Below are positions 1 to 12,085 of a stretch of DNA of 64,000 bases, piece after piece. The DNA comes from Sisyra terminalis. Its lineage: Eukaryota > Arthropoda > Insecta > Neuroptera > Sisyridae. Below the pieces are notes generated by a model, which saw nothing but the letters and a program-made list of their open reading frames with translations, searched no databases and had not been told where the DNA came from. The stretch lies in assembly GCA_958496175.1 (NCBI GenBank), contig OY292275.1, positions 44,655,701 through 44,719,700 of the forward strand, read 5' to 3'. The translations under genes were made by a program, and so were the position numbers. Each line of letters begins with the position of its first letter. Within the stretch, counting starts at the first letter, position 1.

Positions 1-182
1 TTAATCCTACATATATCGTTACTCTTTGCTGAAAATATCCATGTTTTATCTATTTCACAGCTCAAATTTTATCAGGAATATATATATATATATATATATA
101 TATATTCCTGAAAAAATTTGAGCTGTGAAATAGATAAAACATGGATATTTTCAGCAAAGAGTAACGATATATGTAGGATTAA
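1..182. repeat. Near-perfect 182-bp palindrome, MITE-like
   Basis: Bases 1-82 and 101-182 are reverse complements with about one mismatch, around an AT-dinucleotide centre (about 78-106). Both outer ends read TTAATCCTAC inwards, so the unit would be bounded by TTAA if the palindrome stops at the window edge. TTAA is the target duplication used by piggyBac-type elements, but the left limit is not visible. No coding content. It could be a fold-back MITE or a recently formed inverted duplication. Confidence 0.85.
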
Positions 183-837
183 TCTAACAGAGAATTTTTT
201 ATCTATTTAATGGCTATCGTAAGGATATGGTCTATCTATTCATGGACAAAAATACATATATTAATACATATATATACAAAAAATATATATATACATATAT
301 ATATAAAAATACATATATATATATATCACTATCTAGATTAGAAAATATCCGATCTTAGAGACTCTACCCTAAATATTATTGAAATCTCATAGATTAATGA
401 AGTCTCAATAATATATTTGCAATTGTCTTTAAGATAGTGTTGAAAGGCATGGACTAACCGAAAAAACTAATAAGCTGGAAATGTTTAAGATTAAAGACCC
501 AAGTCGAAACTAGAGTAAAAATTTATTTCACATCGAATAATGGAGCCTCAGTTTAAAACTTATTGAATCCAGAACCGAATCGGATTCCTACCTAATTTAC
601 GCCATCTTTCCAACCCGGGTAATAAAAGTAGTATGCAGCCTAGGGGGGGGGGGGCGCAAACTTAGTACTGCTATGATCGACAATAATTTTCTTATTTACA
701 AGCGAGATTTGGAAAAATGAGTTAAATTAAAATCAAATACAAATTTAAAGAGACCATGAGTAGGAAGGAATATTAGAGACACTATTTGGGAGTCATTAAT
801 ATCCGTTATAGAATAGATGCGTGTTTAATTTTACATT
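183..837. other. Gene-free stretch with simple repeats
   Basis: No coding exon seen. Bases about 201-252 resemble, in reverse orientation, the left part of the TTA-flanked MITE found at 20385 and 41843. Bases about 270-330 are TA/ATAC simple repeat. Bases 643-654 are a run of 12 G. The rest is unrecognised AT-rich sequence. Confidence 0.6.
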
Positions 838-1030
838 AATATTTTGATGGTTCTTTTCCATAGTTTAAAAATTATTTATATACTCGTTTTTTTATTTATT
901 TTAAATTTATAATTTTTGTACAAGACGTTTGATCGGTTTCCCGACATCTTCGGGTATAATTATTTATAATACAATTTAAATGTTAATTACCTATTAAATA
1001 TCAAAATAGGAAAATTATAACAAAATTGTG
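838..1030 (-). repeat. Dispersed repeat copy 1 (hammerhead-like core)
   Basis: Read on the minus strand this matches the plus-strand segment at about 4250-4438 over most of its length. Shared blocks include AACCATCAAAATATT, TTGTACAAAAAT or similar, and CGAAGAnGTCGGGAA. The core at 918-954 folds as a short hairpin, TCGG-GAAA-CCGA, flanked by sequences like the CUGA-GA and GAAAC segments of a hammerhead ribozyme. The family is unidentified; Penelope-like or SINE-like elements are candidates. Confidence 0.55.
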
Positions 1031-1038
1031 TTGTAAGG

Positions 1039-1449
1039 CAGGGGTTCCCAATCTTTATATAGTACCGTACCTGTACCTTGTAAACGATTTGATGGCGTAC
1101 TGGTAGTCCAAAAACTTTGAAATTGGGAATAAAATACATTGGAATACATTTTTAATAAAGACAAGTAACTAATTTTATTGTTAAACATATACATTAAATA
1201 TAATATTCACTTTTAAATACACATAATTAGTGAGAAGGTTGGATCTGTTTATTATTAACTAAAGAAATAATATCGGGTACAATGTTTGTAAGTTTAAGGC
1301 GAAGATTCGATTCGATTTCCAATAAAGCTCAACTTTCAGCGCAACGGTCAGTGGATAAAATAAATCAATACAGATTTTTGATAGATTTTTGTTTTAAACT
1401 GTAAAATCATTCGCGTACCAGTACTGGTACCCAAGATTGGGAGCCATTG
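1039..1449. mobile_element. Non-autonomous hAT-like MITE
   Basis: The left end CAGGGGTTCCCAATCTT matches the reverse complement of the right end (CAATGGCTCCCAATCTT). Both continue with GTACCnGTAC-rich inner repeats. The flanking 8-mers TTGTAAGG (1031-1038) and TTAAAAGG (1450-1457) agree at 6 of 8 positions, fitting a decayed 8-bp hAT target duplication. No transposase is encoded. Confidence 0.75.
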
Positions 1450-1470
1450 TTAAAAGGAAATATATTAGTA

Positions 1471-1560
1471 ACTGAAGAAGTCAAGAAGCCGATAAAACGT
1501 GTTGTACAAAAATAACAAATTTAAAATAATAAAAATCCTAAAAAAATATATAAATAATTT
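1471..1560 (+). repeat. Dispersed repeat copy 2 (fragment)
   Basis: CTGAAGAAGTC, a degenerate hairpin, AAAACGTG, then TTGTACAAAAATAACAAA. It follows the same order as copies at 918-954 (minus) and 4315-4350 (plus) and continues into the same A-rich tail. It is a fragment beginning just after the hAT MITE. Confidence 0.5.
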
Positions 1561-4249
1561 AGTTTTAAATTGAAGTTGTTTTGTCGATTAAATTTTTAAT
1601 ACACATTTTCAATTAAAAGAATTGAAATTTACCAAAAAAAATATTTCAAATGTCTGCTATCGACTGTCGACCTATTCACGATCGAACATTTGCCCACCCT
1701 TGATGTAGCCTAATAGATCTTTTTTTCATGAAGATGTTATTGATATAAAATATGTTATTTCTGATATAGATTCTATAAAAGTTTTTGTATCTTAAATAGT
1801 TTAGGAAATGATTCAATTTGCAAAAAAAAAGAAATCTTCTATGATCTTCACCAAAATTCAGCAATCGCAATATAATTACCACAGTTGTTATCCCGATAAA
1901 CAAAACTAACTATACATTATTATAGATCAGTGGTTCTTACGTGTGACCACGACGATTGCATTCCGTTATCAAAAGATATTGCTGCGGTCATCAATGCCTT
2001 ATAAAACAATCTAACCGCATAGTTGACAGCTTTTGTCGTTGTTAAACCACCACCGATCTATATAAAAACCTCTAACGTTTATAAGAAAAACATTTAATGT
2101 TTTTAATCAAAATAAAATTGAAATTGATGTGACCATCATATAATTTCAAAGGATTTCCAATATCAATAATGAGGTCGAAGGAAAATTTCACATGAAAACT
2201 CCTGCTACGAATAGTTTGATAAGAAAATACCAGAAGAATATCTAAGAATTTTAGACCCTTACACTAGTGAATTAAATTTAATTACGTTACATATGCAACT
2301 GTTGTGTCCGAGAAAACAAGCACATAATTTCATACATACATGTCCGAATAAAATACTAGAGGAGCTACGGTAGAATATACTGGCATATTTCTACCATGTA
2401 CAATCCTTCCATGAAATACTGCTATAATTATAAATTGTTGATCTTAATAGAGTAGAATATACCACTTTACGGAGTTGGAATAAAATCACCACAATATACA
2501 CCAGTGAACTCAAAGTTCAAATCCCATAAGACTCGGAAAGTTTTTCCTTCCGAAATTATTGTTAATCGAAACCAAAATCTCAAAACCTGAGCAGTCATAA
2601 AACGGCAATAATTTAACGAATATACTACAATTTAATAAAGTAGATATAAGATATAAAGTAGATATAAATACAGATTTCGTTCCATTTCACTGTTGCATTT
2701 GCATATTGTTAAATTTTTGAACAATTTTCTTTTAATTAAATTTCGATTTGAGAAAATAAAGCTCTTATTTCTGTGTACTTTTGAAAAACCAAATTTCATT
2801 GTTATACGAAGCGATTTATAAACTTTATTTATGAAAAGCATTTCTTAACGGGCTTCTTATTTCTTGAGAACACTTCAGCGATTTTAAGGGTCTCTTTACA
2901 ACCCTTTTTTGGTGTGTTTCACAATTGAAACTTTAGAACCTGGTATAAATACTTAAATATGCAATACGAGAATCATTACATTTTTTTCCTCTCATTTAAA
3001 CTTTTTTGTGACATTTCAAGTCACGATATGGAAAGGGCTAATTTTTAAAAGTTTACGGATTAATTTTTTTCTACAGTTTAAAGGTTGCCGATGAGTATTG
3101 TCCAAATCGATCGATAAGGAAAAATGGGATACGAAAGGGGTGGTAAGGGTGAAGGGTAAAGTTAAGACCGTCCATCATTAGTCGAAATGAGCCTTAAAAT
3201 CCGATGGAACGACGATGGTGATTGAAAACAGTGGAAGTTCAGGATGGAGCGGGGAAAAGTGAAGGATGATTATAATTCAAAGGGTGGTTGACAGCCAAAG
3301 TGGGTGGTCGAGGGATGTTTTATTTGTCCAGCTACGATGATTAAGGGCCGTTTGTAAATCAACTGAAATATTATATAAAAAAAATAAGTTAATCGACAAG
3401 AATAAAACGGGAAGAACTTTAATGAAGAATAAGAGGGAAGGCGAAAGGATTAGATGGTTTAAAGTGTCGAAGAATATTACAGGGGTGAATGAAACAATTT
3501 TTCATGGCTAGAAACGTAGTACAGGAGTGATTGTATGGGGGACATGAGAAAAATGTAAACATTTGGAAAAAATGACTATATAGGTAGTCATTAAAAAACA
3601 CTTTACACAGAGCCTTTCGACCCCTCTTTTAACATTGAGTTCCAGCAGAAAAATTTTTGACGTTCATTTCCTCATTTTTTTTTTCACCAATTACATAAAT
3701 GAAAGTAAAAATTTTACGGTTAAAGTTTAACTTTTTATGGTTCCATTTTTTTTTAATTGTTTTGTAAAGTTTCAGAGCTTTTTTTATTGGTAATCGATTT
3801 TTAATTAAAATAAATGTTTTTGAATTAATTTAATAGAGCCAACGATAAATTAATTTACATTTTTTACATTTGTTTTATAGTTGGCTAATTTTTAAGGAAT
3901 AATTAGTTTATTTTTGATGTTTGTAGATATGTTTTGTAATATTAACAATTATAGTTATAAAAGTATTGAAAGTTATTCATTGATGCGAATAAAAATTAAA
4001 AATATTTAAAGATAAATTATTTATAATCATTTTTATACGGATTTTATTATTTTTTTTATTTTTGTACAATTGGATGAAAAAAAATATTAGTGAGAAGTGT
4101 CATATAAAAATTAATAACACAGTGAACAAAAGGGCTGACACTCCAAATTTAAATTGTATATACAATTCAATTTTAAGATTAAATAATTAAATTAGAATTA
4201 AATATTAAATATTAAATTATAAAGATCGAAATACACAACCTTTATAAAT
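1561..4249. other. Gene-free stretch
   Basis: No exon with protein-like composition or plausible splice partners. Bases about 1928-2055 begin and end with short inverted motifs (CAGTGGTT and AACCACCACCG), possibly a tiny fold-back element, but with no target duplication. Bases about 3120-3330 are richer in G on the plus strand than their surroundings, without recognisable function. Long T and A runs dominate the remainder. Confidence 0.55.
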
Positions 4250-4438
4250 ATAATTACCAAGGTAACATCATGAGTAATTGACACCTAAATTGTGTTATAA
4301 AAATTATGTTATTCCCTGAAGAAGTCGGGAACCCGATGAAGTACTGTACAAAAATAAAAAAATGATACTAAATTAAATTCATTAAAAAAGAGAATACAAA
4401 TAATTATTAAACTTTAGAAAAGAACCATCAAAATATTA
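4250..4438 (+). repeat. Dispersed repeat copy 3 (inverted partner of copy 1)
   Basis: Reverse-complement match to 838-1030. The core at 4315-4350 reads CTGAAGAAGTCGGGAACCC, then GATGAAGTACTGTACAAAAAT. It ends with AGAAAAGAACCATCAAAAT, matching the outer end of copy 1. With copy 1 it forms an inverted pair 3.2 kb apart. Confidence 0.6.
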
Positions 4439-7400
4439 CAGACAAAGTTCTATCTCAAAAATCAAAATATTATTTTTTAAAAGCAAAATAGATTATGGCT
4501 ATTTCTTCAAAAATGTTTTATTTTTTGTACAACACTTTTAAAAAGGGGAAAAGGGAGTCTGAGCAAAAAGATGCAAACTGGTTGATGAACTTATAAAATC
4601 AATAGGTTACGATAATAAGCGTACAAAAACCAAGAGTAGAAAATTGAAGATTGAAGTGTTAATTACAGCCGGTCGGTTATATAGAGATTTGATTGTAGAG
4701 GCAATAAAATGTGATTTTTTCTCAAAGAATTTTGGAATGTAAAGTTGTTTCCAGAAGCCAAACGAATGAATTCTAGAAATAATATTTCGATTGTTCTGGA
4801 AATCCCATTGTTTTGATTTTGTGAAATAAATACACCGATTTGATGCAATATAAATGCCCGTGAGTTATAACCGTAAGTTAAACTAATATTCGAATTTAGA
4901 ATACATCGGAAATCAATTGCAAAATACCAGCAATATGATGAAAAATAAAAATTGATGCTCAAATATTTCAAATAATAATTACCTAAACGTCCATGTTGAG
5001 TATATATGTGTAAATAATAAAACTTAAGTTTTAAGCAAGCAAGTTACTAATTATCTATAGAAAAATTAGAGTACTTTTCGTTTCACATACCCATAACATA
5101 CTCTACAGTGGAAGAATTACAATATTATATATTATGTAGAAGTGATGCATACTATTATTTCATGTTTTACAAACCACAAATTCATTATTTTCCAAGTTTA
5201 TAAGTAGTTAATTCATAGATCTGTTGCTTAATTATTGTACTATGATAACTCTGTAATCAGGCTATCTACGATTTGTGACAATTGTGACAAAAATGTAACA
5301 CATAAGTTTATGGGTGCGGGGGATTTTAAAAGTTCTTATGAGCCAGTTAAATCTTAACAAAATAGATCTTTCGATCCATGAATATTTCGTCGAATATTTT
5401 TCTTGTAGTAGGTACTTATATTACTCCTCTAATCAAAAATACACGGAAGAATTTTATTGAATTACTAGGTAATATCAATTTACAAGATAGTGAAAAGGGG
5501 ATGGTAGAAATAAAATGAAAAAATGAAACAAAATGGTAGAAATATTCAAAATTGTGTGATGTTCATATTTTATGGATAATTGTTAAAATTGAAAGTGTTA
5601 TAGTTTTAATTTAAGAAAAGTAATTTCAGATCGATTTAACTATTTTGCAGTGTTGATCATCGTTTCATATTTACTACTTGTGCAACAGAAATTAACGAGT
5701 CATTATAGAAGTCTAAAGAAGTGGGAATTTTCATCGAAACTGGTTCAAAGGATGTAACACTTAAGTGGGTAAGAAAACAAAAGTCCTACACCAAAAGCTC
5801 ATTTTTCCCTCGTTTTCGTAACGTGTCTGAAATAACCTATATAACGGAATATGTAATAGGCCAAGGTACCCTAGTGAAGTATAAAACCACTAGGGCTTTT
5901 GTATGTTACGGACAAAATACTATGGAACAAAATGCATATGATACTTTTGGAGTATAATCACTCAAATTTTAAAACCAATAACCGATGACAATTCTATAGT
6001 CTCTTATTTTTTTACAAATACTGTTCCAACAATATCAATTTGAGCCCATACAACATAGCACAGCCTTAATAAATATTCTGGAAAGAGAAATGATGGATTT
6101 TAAATTTCAAGGAGTTATGATGAAAGATTTGTCTTTAAACTATTGATCACAGTTTTAAAAATTCATTCATAAATTACATGGTTGTGATGTCACATAATCA
6201 TTTTAATGTTTATGGAAGTGATTTTTTTTTAATATTAATGGATTTCATTTTTGTTTTTAATAGCAAGAAAAATTGATACAATTGGATTTTTATTTCATTC
6301 AAATAAAGCTTTCAATGAAAATACAATTGTCAATAAATAAATTAAACAAATGAAATAAATTACATCGTACTTAAATTCCCATAAAAATCGTGTTTTAAAG
6401 CCAATATTTTTCTCATTTTAGTTTTTCCAGCGACTGAAAGTTTCGATTCTCAATTTATTTTCCAAACAACAAAACGTGTGAAACAAAAACGGGAACATTC
6501 CAGACCCCAGAAATAAATAACACTCGTATACACACACATCTACACGATCCACTCGTGTATTGAATGTGGGAGGACAAAATTCCCAGAAACTCTCGTCAGG
6601 AATCTATGTCGGGAACAGAGGGTGCAGAGTTGACATGCTGGAAGGGGGTAGCAAGCGGAAAAAAAGGACTTTACTCCAGGAAAGAATACGACATGGCGTA
6701 TCCTGTCATTGTTTATAAATGCTGGTAGACCCACATCGAATTATTGAACGCGAGTTTCATACAGATCCTTTTCCTGAAATTCCTCCCTATTTCCATCTGT
6801 CAAACCGTCAAACACGGGACAGGCATGAAAAAAGGGTTTTGTTGGTACGATTTGATAAATGCCCTAATGACCAATAAGCTATGGGCAACGCCAGCTTCAT
6901 GCAAACACTGTCAACATCCACTTCAACCTCAGCTTTTGCCTTCGTCTCATTAAAATTTCTATTTTAATTTTTTTTTTTTTGAAAAAGCCGCCTGCATCCC
7001 CAAAGCATATGCCACACACATACATTGAAACACACATCATCTAAAGCACCCTCTAGTCATAAGTGGAACGAGGCGGTAACACTAAACAAAAAAGCTCTCC
7101 CAACACAATTAAGCTCGGAATTTTTGCCGTCAACGTGGCCAGCTTGATTAATGCATTGCATTTTTTTTTTGTCTTTCGATTTTTAAATTACTCACTTAAA
7201 ACGCTTTCGTCTACATTCGAATTAAATATCTATGTAATTCATTTTTCATACAAATCAAGTTGGTATTGGAAACAAAACACATAATATATGCAAATTCGTA
7301 CAAATTCCGATATCATAAAATAAATGACTACTTGTAAACCATACATGAAACAAAAAGAAACTCTTCATTTTATGTTCAAACTTTATTGAAATAATTCATT

Positions 7401-8099
7401 CAATATTCCCATATTGTTGCTCATTTAAATTGATGATTTATTAATAAATAAATAAATAAAAATCTAAAATCTATTTCTAGAAAAATTGCTTTTCAATACC
7501 TTGATAATTGATTGGTTATTTTTGCTTTGATATAATTTAAGTGTTAATCCAATGGAGAAATGAAGAAACTATTAGAGATGAGGAGGCATTTTTCGTAATT
7601 CATTTGCAGCACTTGAAAACTAATGATTCGTTAGGAAAAACAACAAAAGCACATAGATATTAGATTGTAATTATTCAGTTGTTAATGTTGATTGTTGTCG
7701 TTTAGATTTTGTTATTGTAATCACAAGGAAATGCACAGTATTAGTAAAACGATTTATGTTTGCAGGTTAAAAAATGAAAAAGAATTGAACACGACTTCAG
7801 TTGCTTCGTTGTAGTATTGTTATTATTTGTTATAGTTGTTTTTTTATTTTTATTTAAAGGGTTTTGTTTTTATTGTTTTGATTGACAATTGCGTTAGTCG
7901 ATTGTTTAAATGATTTTGTTTAATTGGCGGCGTCGTTTGTTATTTTTGTTGTTGATGTTTGTTTTTTGATGTTGATTGTTGTAAATGAAAATGTGGATGA
8001 AAAAAGTGTAGTATGTGGGTGTCGGTACGTATGAAGTGAGGGTTGGAAGTTAAATTTAGGTTTTTTTTTAGATTTTTGAAAGTGTTTTTTTGGTGTGAT
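4439..8099. other. Gene-free stretch; A/C-rich on minus strand near its right end
   Basis: Several short open frames occur, the longest being 78 codons at 5721-5957 on plus, but none has a recognisable domain, splice context or codon pattern. From about 7690 to 8100 the plus strand is strongly T/G-rich and poor in C. Read on minus this is CAACAA-rich sequence of the kind common in insect 5' UTRs. No splice donor is evident for it. Confidence 0.45.
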
Positions 8100-8410
8100 T
8101 GGGGATGGTTGGCTGCTGGCTGGGGTGCTCTTCTGGTCGCTGGTGCCACTGTCGTTGCCGATGCCGATCGCGGGGCGTAAATTGTGGCCTAAACACACGA
8201 CACGAGCACCGAGAGGCGAGAGAGACGAGAGAGAGATGTTTCTCCTTCGCGACGTCGGGATTTTTGATGGGCGAGCCACTCGCGAGGAGCCAATACTTGG
8301 GCGCTTATAGCGCCGTGCAGCCGTGCGCGCCTGGAACAACAACGTCAAGGTGGCCGTCAAGGCGTCGCTAGGCAACGCGGTGGGTGCGCGCGGCTGCGCT
8401 CTGATCACCA
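8100..8410. promoter_or_regulatory. CpG-rich putative bidirectional promoter
   Basis: This short block is rich in CpG and G+C (for example GCGCGCGGCTGCGC, CGCGACGTCGGG) inside otherwise AT-rich DNA. Base asymmetry flips across it. To the left the minus strand is A/C-rich and G-poor; to the right (8420-8690) the plus strand is A/C-rich and G-poor. Divergent untranslated leaders would give exactly this. Open frames crossing it (163 codons on minus, 71-90 on plus) look compositional rather than coding. No TATA box was located, so promoter function is inference. Confidence 0.4.
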
Positions 8411-8690
8411 TACTGCCACATGACTACCAAAGCTCGCCTGCTTCGATGTAGTCATCGACAAACCCAAAACGCTACGGTACCACCGACTAGCCCTTCAACC
8501 AAGAAAAACCACCCCCAAAACAAATCAAGACCAACTAAAAAAACAACAATCAACGACCTTTACCAACTTACCCTCCGCAATCCTAAAAGAAAATCCAGCA
8601 TCGACAGGTCATCGGTCTCCTTACAAACACCTAAATCACCATTCTTAACAAACACAAAAACCTTAAAATTATCAACTTTATATAAATAAA
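8411..8690 (+). other. A/C-rich leader-like segment
   Basis: The plus strand is rich in CAA, AAA, CCA and ACC and poor in G. An 89-codon open frame starts at 8420, but its composition (T, K, P, S, N only) follows from the nucleotide bias. It may be an untranslated exon of a plus-strand transcript from the CpG-rich block. A weak possible donor, CAG|GTCATC, lies near 8606. Confidence 0.3.
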
Positions 8691-9301
8691 TGATCAAATT
8701 CAATTCAAATACAAATATTTTTGAACTTATACTTCTTTTCCGGCCTTTTGCAAAAAAATTAAAAAGAGGGAATTGTTAAGAAAATGACGCTTTAAAGTAA
8801 CAGTATGAAGTTGCTCGCAAACGGTTAGCAAGAAAGAACGGATCAAGCGGGCGAAATCTGGCCAATTTTTGGAAACGAAATACATATTAGTAAGATGACT
8901 AAAACACTATCGCATCGATCAAGTTAATCCAGCACTCGCATATGGTGGCATATGTTTTTCGTTTATCGGGAAGCTCGAGGGAAGAGGACTCGATCATCCC
9001 CAACAATCCCGAATCAGATACGAAGTTATAGATAGCGAACAGTTAGAAACAGTCAGAACGGTTAGATTCTTTATAACATGGAGAAGATACATATCTGAAC
9101 TAAATATTTTCGAATTTTATAGTCTAAACAATATCCATATTAATACATATATAGTAATTTCCCGTAAAATATTCACCGCCCAATACTGACACAACTGACA
9201 AATGGTAAAAATTGGCAATTAATTGAATGAAGTCAAAATGGCTGTTGAAACCATAGCGGCAATCATTCATATGTGTTTACAAAATTTATCTACCTTTATC
9301 G

Positions 9302-9303
<2 letters not shown>

Positions 9304-9373
<70 letters not shown>
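9304..9373. repeat. (AT)n microsatellite
   Basis: About 70 bases of uninterrupted TA/AT dinucleotide. The isoleucine/tyrosine runs of the overlapping open frames are artefacts of this repeat. Confidence 0.95.
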
Positions 9374-9377
<4 letters not shown>

Positions 9378-9845
9378 TACTTACTTTTGCCTATTATTGT
9401 TATTATGAGAATTAAAATGCATTTAAAAGAAAGGTATTTTTCTGAAATTATTCCTATCTATACATTTTATTTTATGGCAACAATCTTCTTCTAATTTTAA
9501 TTCTAATTGTTATATGGTAAAGGTTTTTAATAGGTATTTTCCAAACATGTGACCCAATCTGTTTATTCAGTTAAACAGTTAATTTTTATAATTTGTCATA
9601 TACATTTTGCATAAGTAACCAAATGTGTAAACATATAGTATCCAAGTATAAATAACCAATTTAATCTTTTATTTGAAACTCAGTTTCATTTCGTGAAATA
9701 TTCACAGTCCACTGACACAACAGACAAATGACTAAAATTAGCAATTGAATGAAATCGAAATGACAGTTGAAACTAATGACATGGTAGTTAAAATTTGAGC
9801 CAATAATTATTATAACATTGTTGGTATTCTTATCCATGGTTTTAT

Positions 9846-9977
9846 TATACATTAATGATTCTTATTTTCTGGATACTTTTATTTACTGGATACGAAAGTG
9901 GCGAAACGTTGTACAAAAAATTTAATAAAAACGTCAAATATTAAAAAGTATCCAGAAAAGAATCATTAATGTGTAAT
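9846..9977. repeat. Small inverted-repeat element with GTACAAAAA core
   Basis: The arms at about 9849-9885 and 9939-9975 are inverted copies (CATTAATGATTCTT, TCTGGATACTTTT). The loop contains GGCGAAACGTTGTACAAAAA, resembling the tail of the dispersed hammerhead-like repeat at 1471 and 4315. MITE-like; family unknown. Confidence 0.6.
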
Positions 9978-11018
9978 TATTATATTTATATTCCACTAAT
10001 ATAGATGTATTTAAAACTTTATATTCTTTGTCCTCGTCTTTGCCGCAACACATACGTTTCCTATTATGTATTTTAATATTAAAAGTAATTTCAGTTTAAA
10101 ATTGTATCATTTTTAGTAATCAAAAATCTTATAACTGGTGTGCCAGTTTAAGCACTACCTAAGAAACTACGGCAGTGGATTAAATATATATACCGATTAT
10201 TAAATATATCAAAAAAGTATACTTCTCACGCGCGTACATAAGTACACAAACTGTTTTTTTTTTATAGATTTGCCCTCCCATCACTATGATTAGTATCAAG
10301 ATTAAAGTTATATAAAAATTATTTTTCATAACCCAGAATTGTACTGAATTTTGATTCATTACTTTTCGCAAATCAACATGGGATGTGGTCAAATTCATCA
10401 TTAATAGGTCATTGGTCTTCATACAAAGGTCTGGTTTTCCAATCTTTAAATTTTTTTTAAACGAATAGAAAATCCTCCAATGTTTTTGAAATACATAGAC
10501 ACATCAAATAGAAAGCAGTCTAGAATATTGATCAAGTCAGCTTTGGAAGTCATAAAAACCAAAAACCGAACATCTGCAACTCACAACCCACTTAGGCACA
10601 TATCTATCTACCTATATTACTTATATGTGAAATGCTTACAGACAACAATGATACTTTTTTTTTATTATTGTGAGCTCATTTTGACCAAACTACCGTGAAC
10701 CTGTTTTAACGCCCAAAAACACCAATCAAAATTGGCAGATGTTTTTTAAGCATTCCACTCAATATCTTTGGTTTATCGCAAAAATCTTCAGCTAGTGGCT
10801 TTCTCTTTATGAAAACGTCGTGTTAAATTTGTATGGCTGTGTAAGACAATTCATGGGCGCCAACACTTGAAGACAATAAGAGGTATATTACTCCTTGAAA
10901 ATTTAAAAATGCTGATTTCCATTGGTTTTTTCATCGATTTGCAAATTTGTCGATCTAAGAAAACGAGAACGGTAGCAACTACCACCAATTCTAATGAGTG
11001 TTTTTCTGATGTTTGTTC

Positions 11019-11182
11019 AAGCAGGCCATTCACGCTCCGACTTGCAGTCCATCAAGTTGGACTACCAATTGGATCGCCTTAATGTTCCGACTAGTTCGAC
11101 TAGACATCCAACTTCCAACGACACTATTCACGGTCCGACTTTAGCTCCAACTTCGAAAGTCGGAGCGTGAATAGCCTGCTTT
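11019..11182. mobile_element. 164-bp MITE with long terminal inverted repeats
   Basis: The left end AAGCAGGCCATTCACGCTCC and the right end, reversed (AAGCAGGCTATTCACGCTCC), match at 19 of 20 positions and continue into CGACTT. The interior is rich in CCGACT/TCCAAC motifs and has no coding capacity. Target duplications are not clear. Superfamily undetermined. Confidence 0.75.
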
Positions 11183-11615
11183 GCTATTGTGCACAGATAA
11201 AAATAGTAAGCACTAATTAATGAACTGTTTTATTAATATATCAATAAATTATTTGATATGATGTACGATATATATGATTAAATATTTCTTAGCTCAATTT
11301 TTCAAGAATAACATTCAAAAGTACACTACGTAATTTGGGTTATTTATCTCTCCGAGTTGCGTATACACAAATTAGCCTTTATCAAATTACCTTCTATGGT
11401 AAATCAGAAACTGATCCGACTCTTCTAAAACTGTCGTTATTACATTATCGTTAAAAACAGCAATATTCAATACTAAGAACAACAGTTGTAGATTAAGCAA
11501 GATAAACTGGAATTTTGAATCCTTTTCTAAATATTTATTTTCAAATCACTTATAAAGCAGATCACACAATTTTTAAGATTTTTAGACATTTAGAAGATTA
11601 ATATTTCTTCTTGAT
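11183..11615. other. Gene-free stretch
   Basis: AT-rich DNA with no recognised feature. Confidence 0.5.
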
Positions 11616-11852
11616 CAAGGATCGGCAACCTTTCTGGGATTAAGAGCCATTTTTTCTCGATGTGATCAATTATTGCTTTTAAGAACCATATAGCGGTAAA
11701 AAAACATTAGATAAATAGCACAGCCAGTGTTTAATGTGAAGCATGTATTTATGTTGGCAATTGCTATATTGCAGCTTTCAACTACTCAAGTGCCACAAGT
11801 ATGATTCTACTGAGCCGTATGCGGCTCACGAGCCGCAGATTGCTAATTCCTG
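11616..11852. mobile_element. Non-autonomous hAT-like element
   Basis: It begins CAAGGATCGGCAACCTTTCT and ends GAGCCGCAGATTGCTAATTCCTG. These are decayed forms of the common hAT ends CAGGGGTCGGCAACC and the CGGCTC-rich inner repeat. The flanking 8-mers TTCTTGAT and TTGTATAT agree at only 5 of 8 positions. No transposase. Confidence 0.55.
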
Positions 11853-12085
11853 TTGTATATAACACTCATGGAAGAGAGGGTTTCAGGTTATGTCACTCTA
11901 TGAAAATTCATAGGCAATTAACAGTAAATTGTCAGTAGGTTAATTGGGCCACTTGTGGCACAACTGTAGCAAAATAATGGTAACTGTTGTCATTGATAAC
12001 CATTTATTTTAAATTTAAGTAAAAATTTTTTAATTGATAACTATCTCAATTTAAGTATAATGTTAACTATAGCCCATGTCCGTTA

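Larger units (their letters stand above)
8691..11018. other. Gene-free stretch
   Basis: It contains an AT microsatellite and a small palindrome, listed separately. No exon was recognised. Bases 9667-9790 repeat some wording of 9180-9260 (CACTGACACAAC, ACAAATGnnnAAAAT, AATTGAATGAAnTC), indicating an old local duplication of roughly 100 bp. Confidence 0.5.

Noticed and set aside
1928..2055. Small element with CAGTGGTT / AACCACCACCG ends
   Set aside because: The inverted match is only a few bases and no target duplication is present.
4663..4971. 102-codon open frame on minus
   Set aside because: No domain, and low-complexity composition from AT-rich sequence.
5721..5957. 78-codon open frame on plus
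   Set aside because: No recognisable domain, no splice partners and no promoter evidence; its length is expected by chance in a window this size.
7920..8411. 163-codon open frame on minus over the CpG-rich block
   Set aside because: Its basic, Ser/Thr/Pro-rich composition is explained by G+C-rich and A/C-rich DNA. No domain, and overlapping frames on both strands are equally open.
9223..9494. Open frames with long Ile-Tyr runs
   Set aside because: Direct translation of the (AT)n microsatellite.
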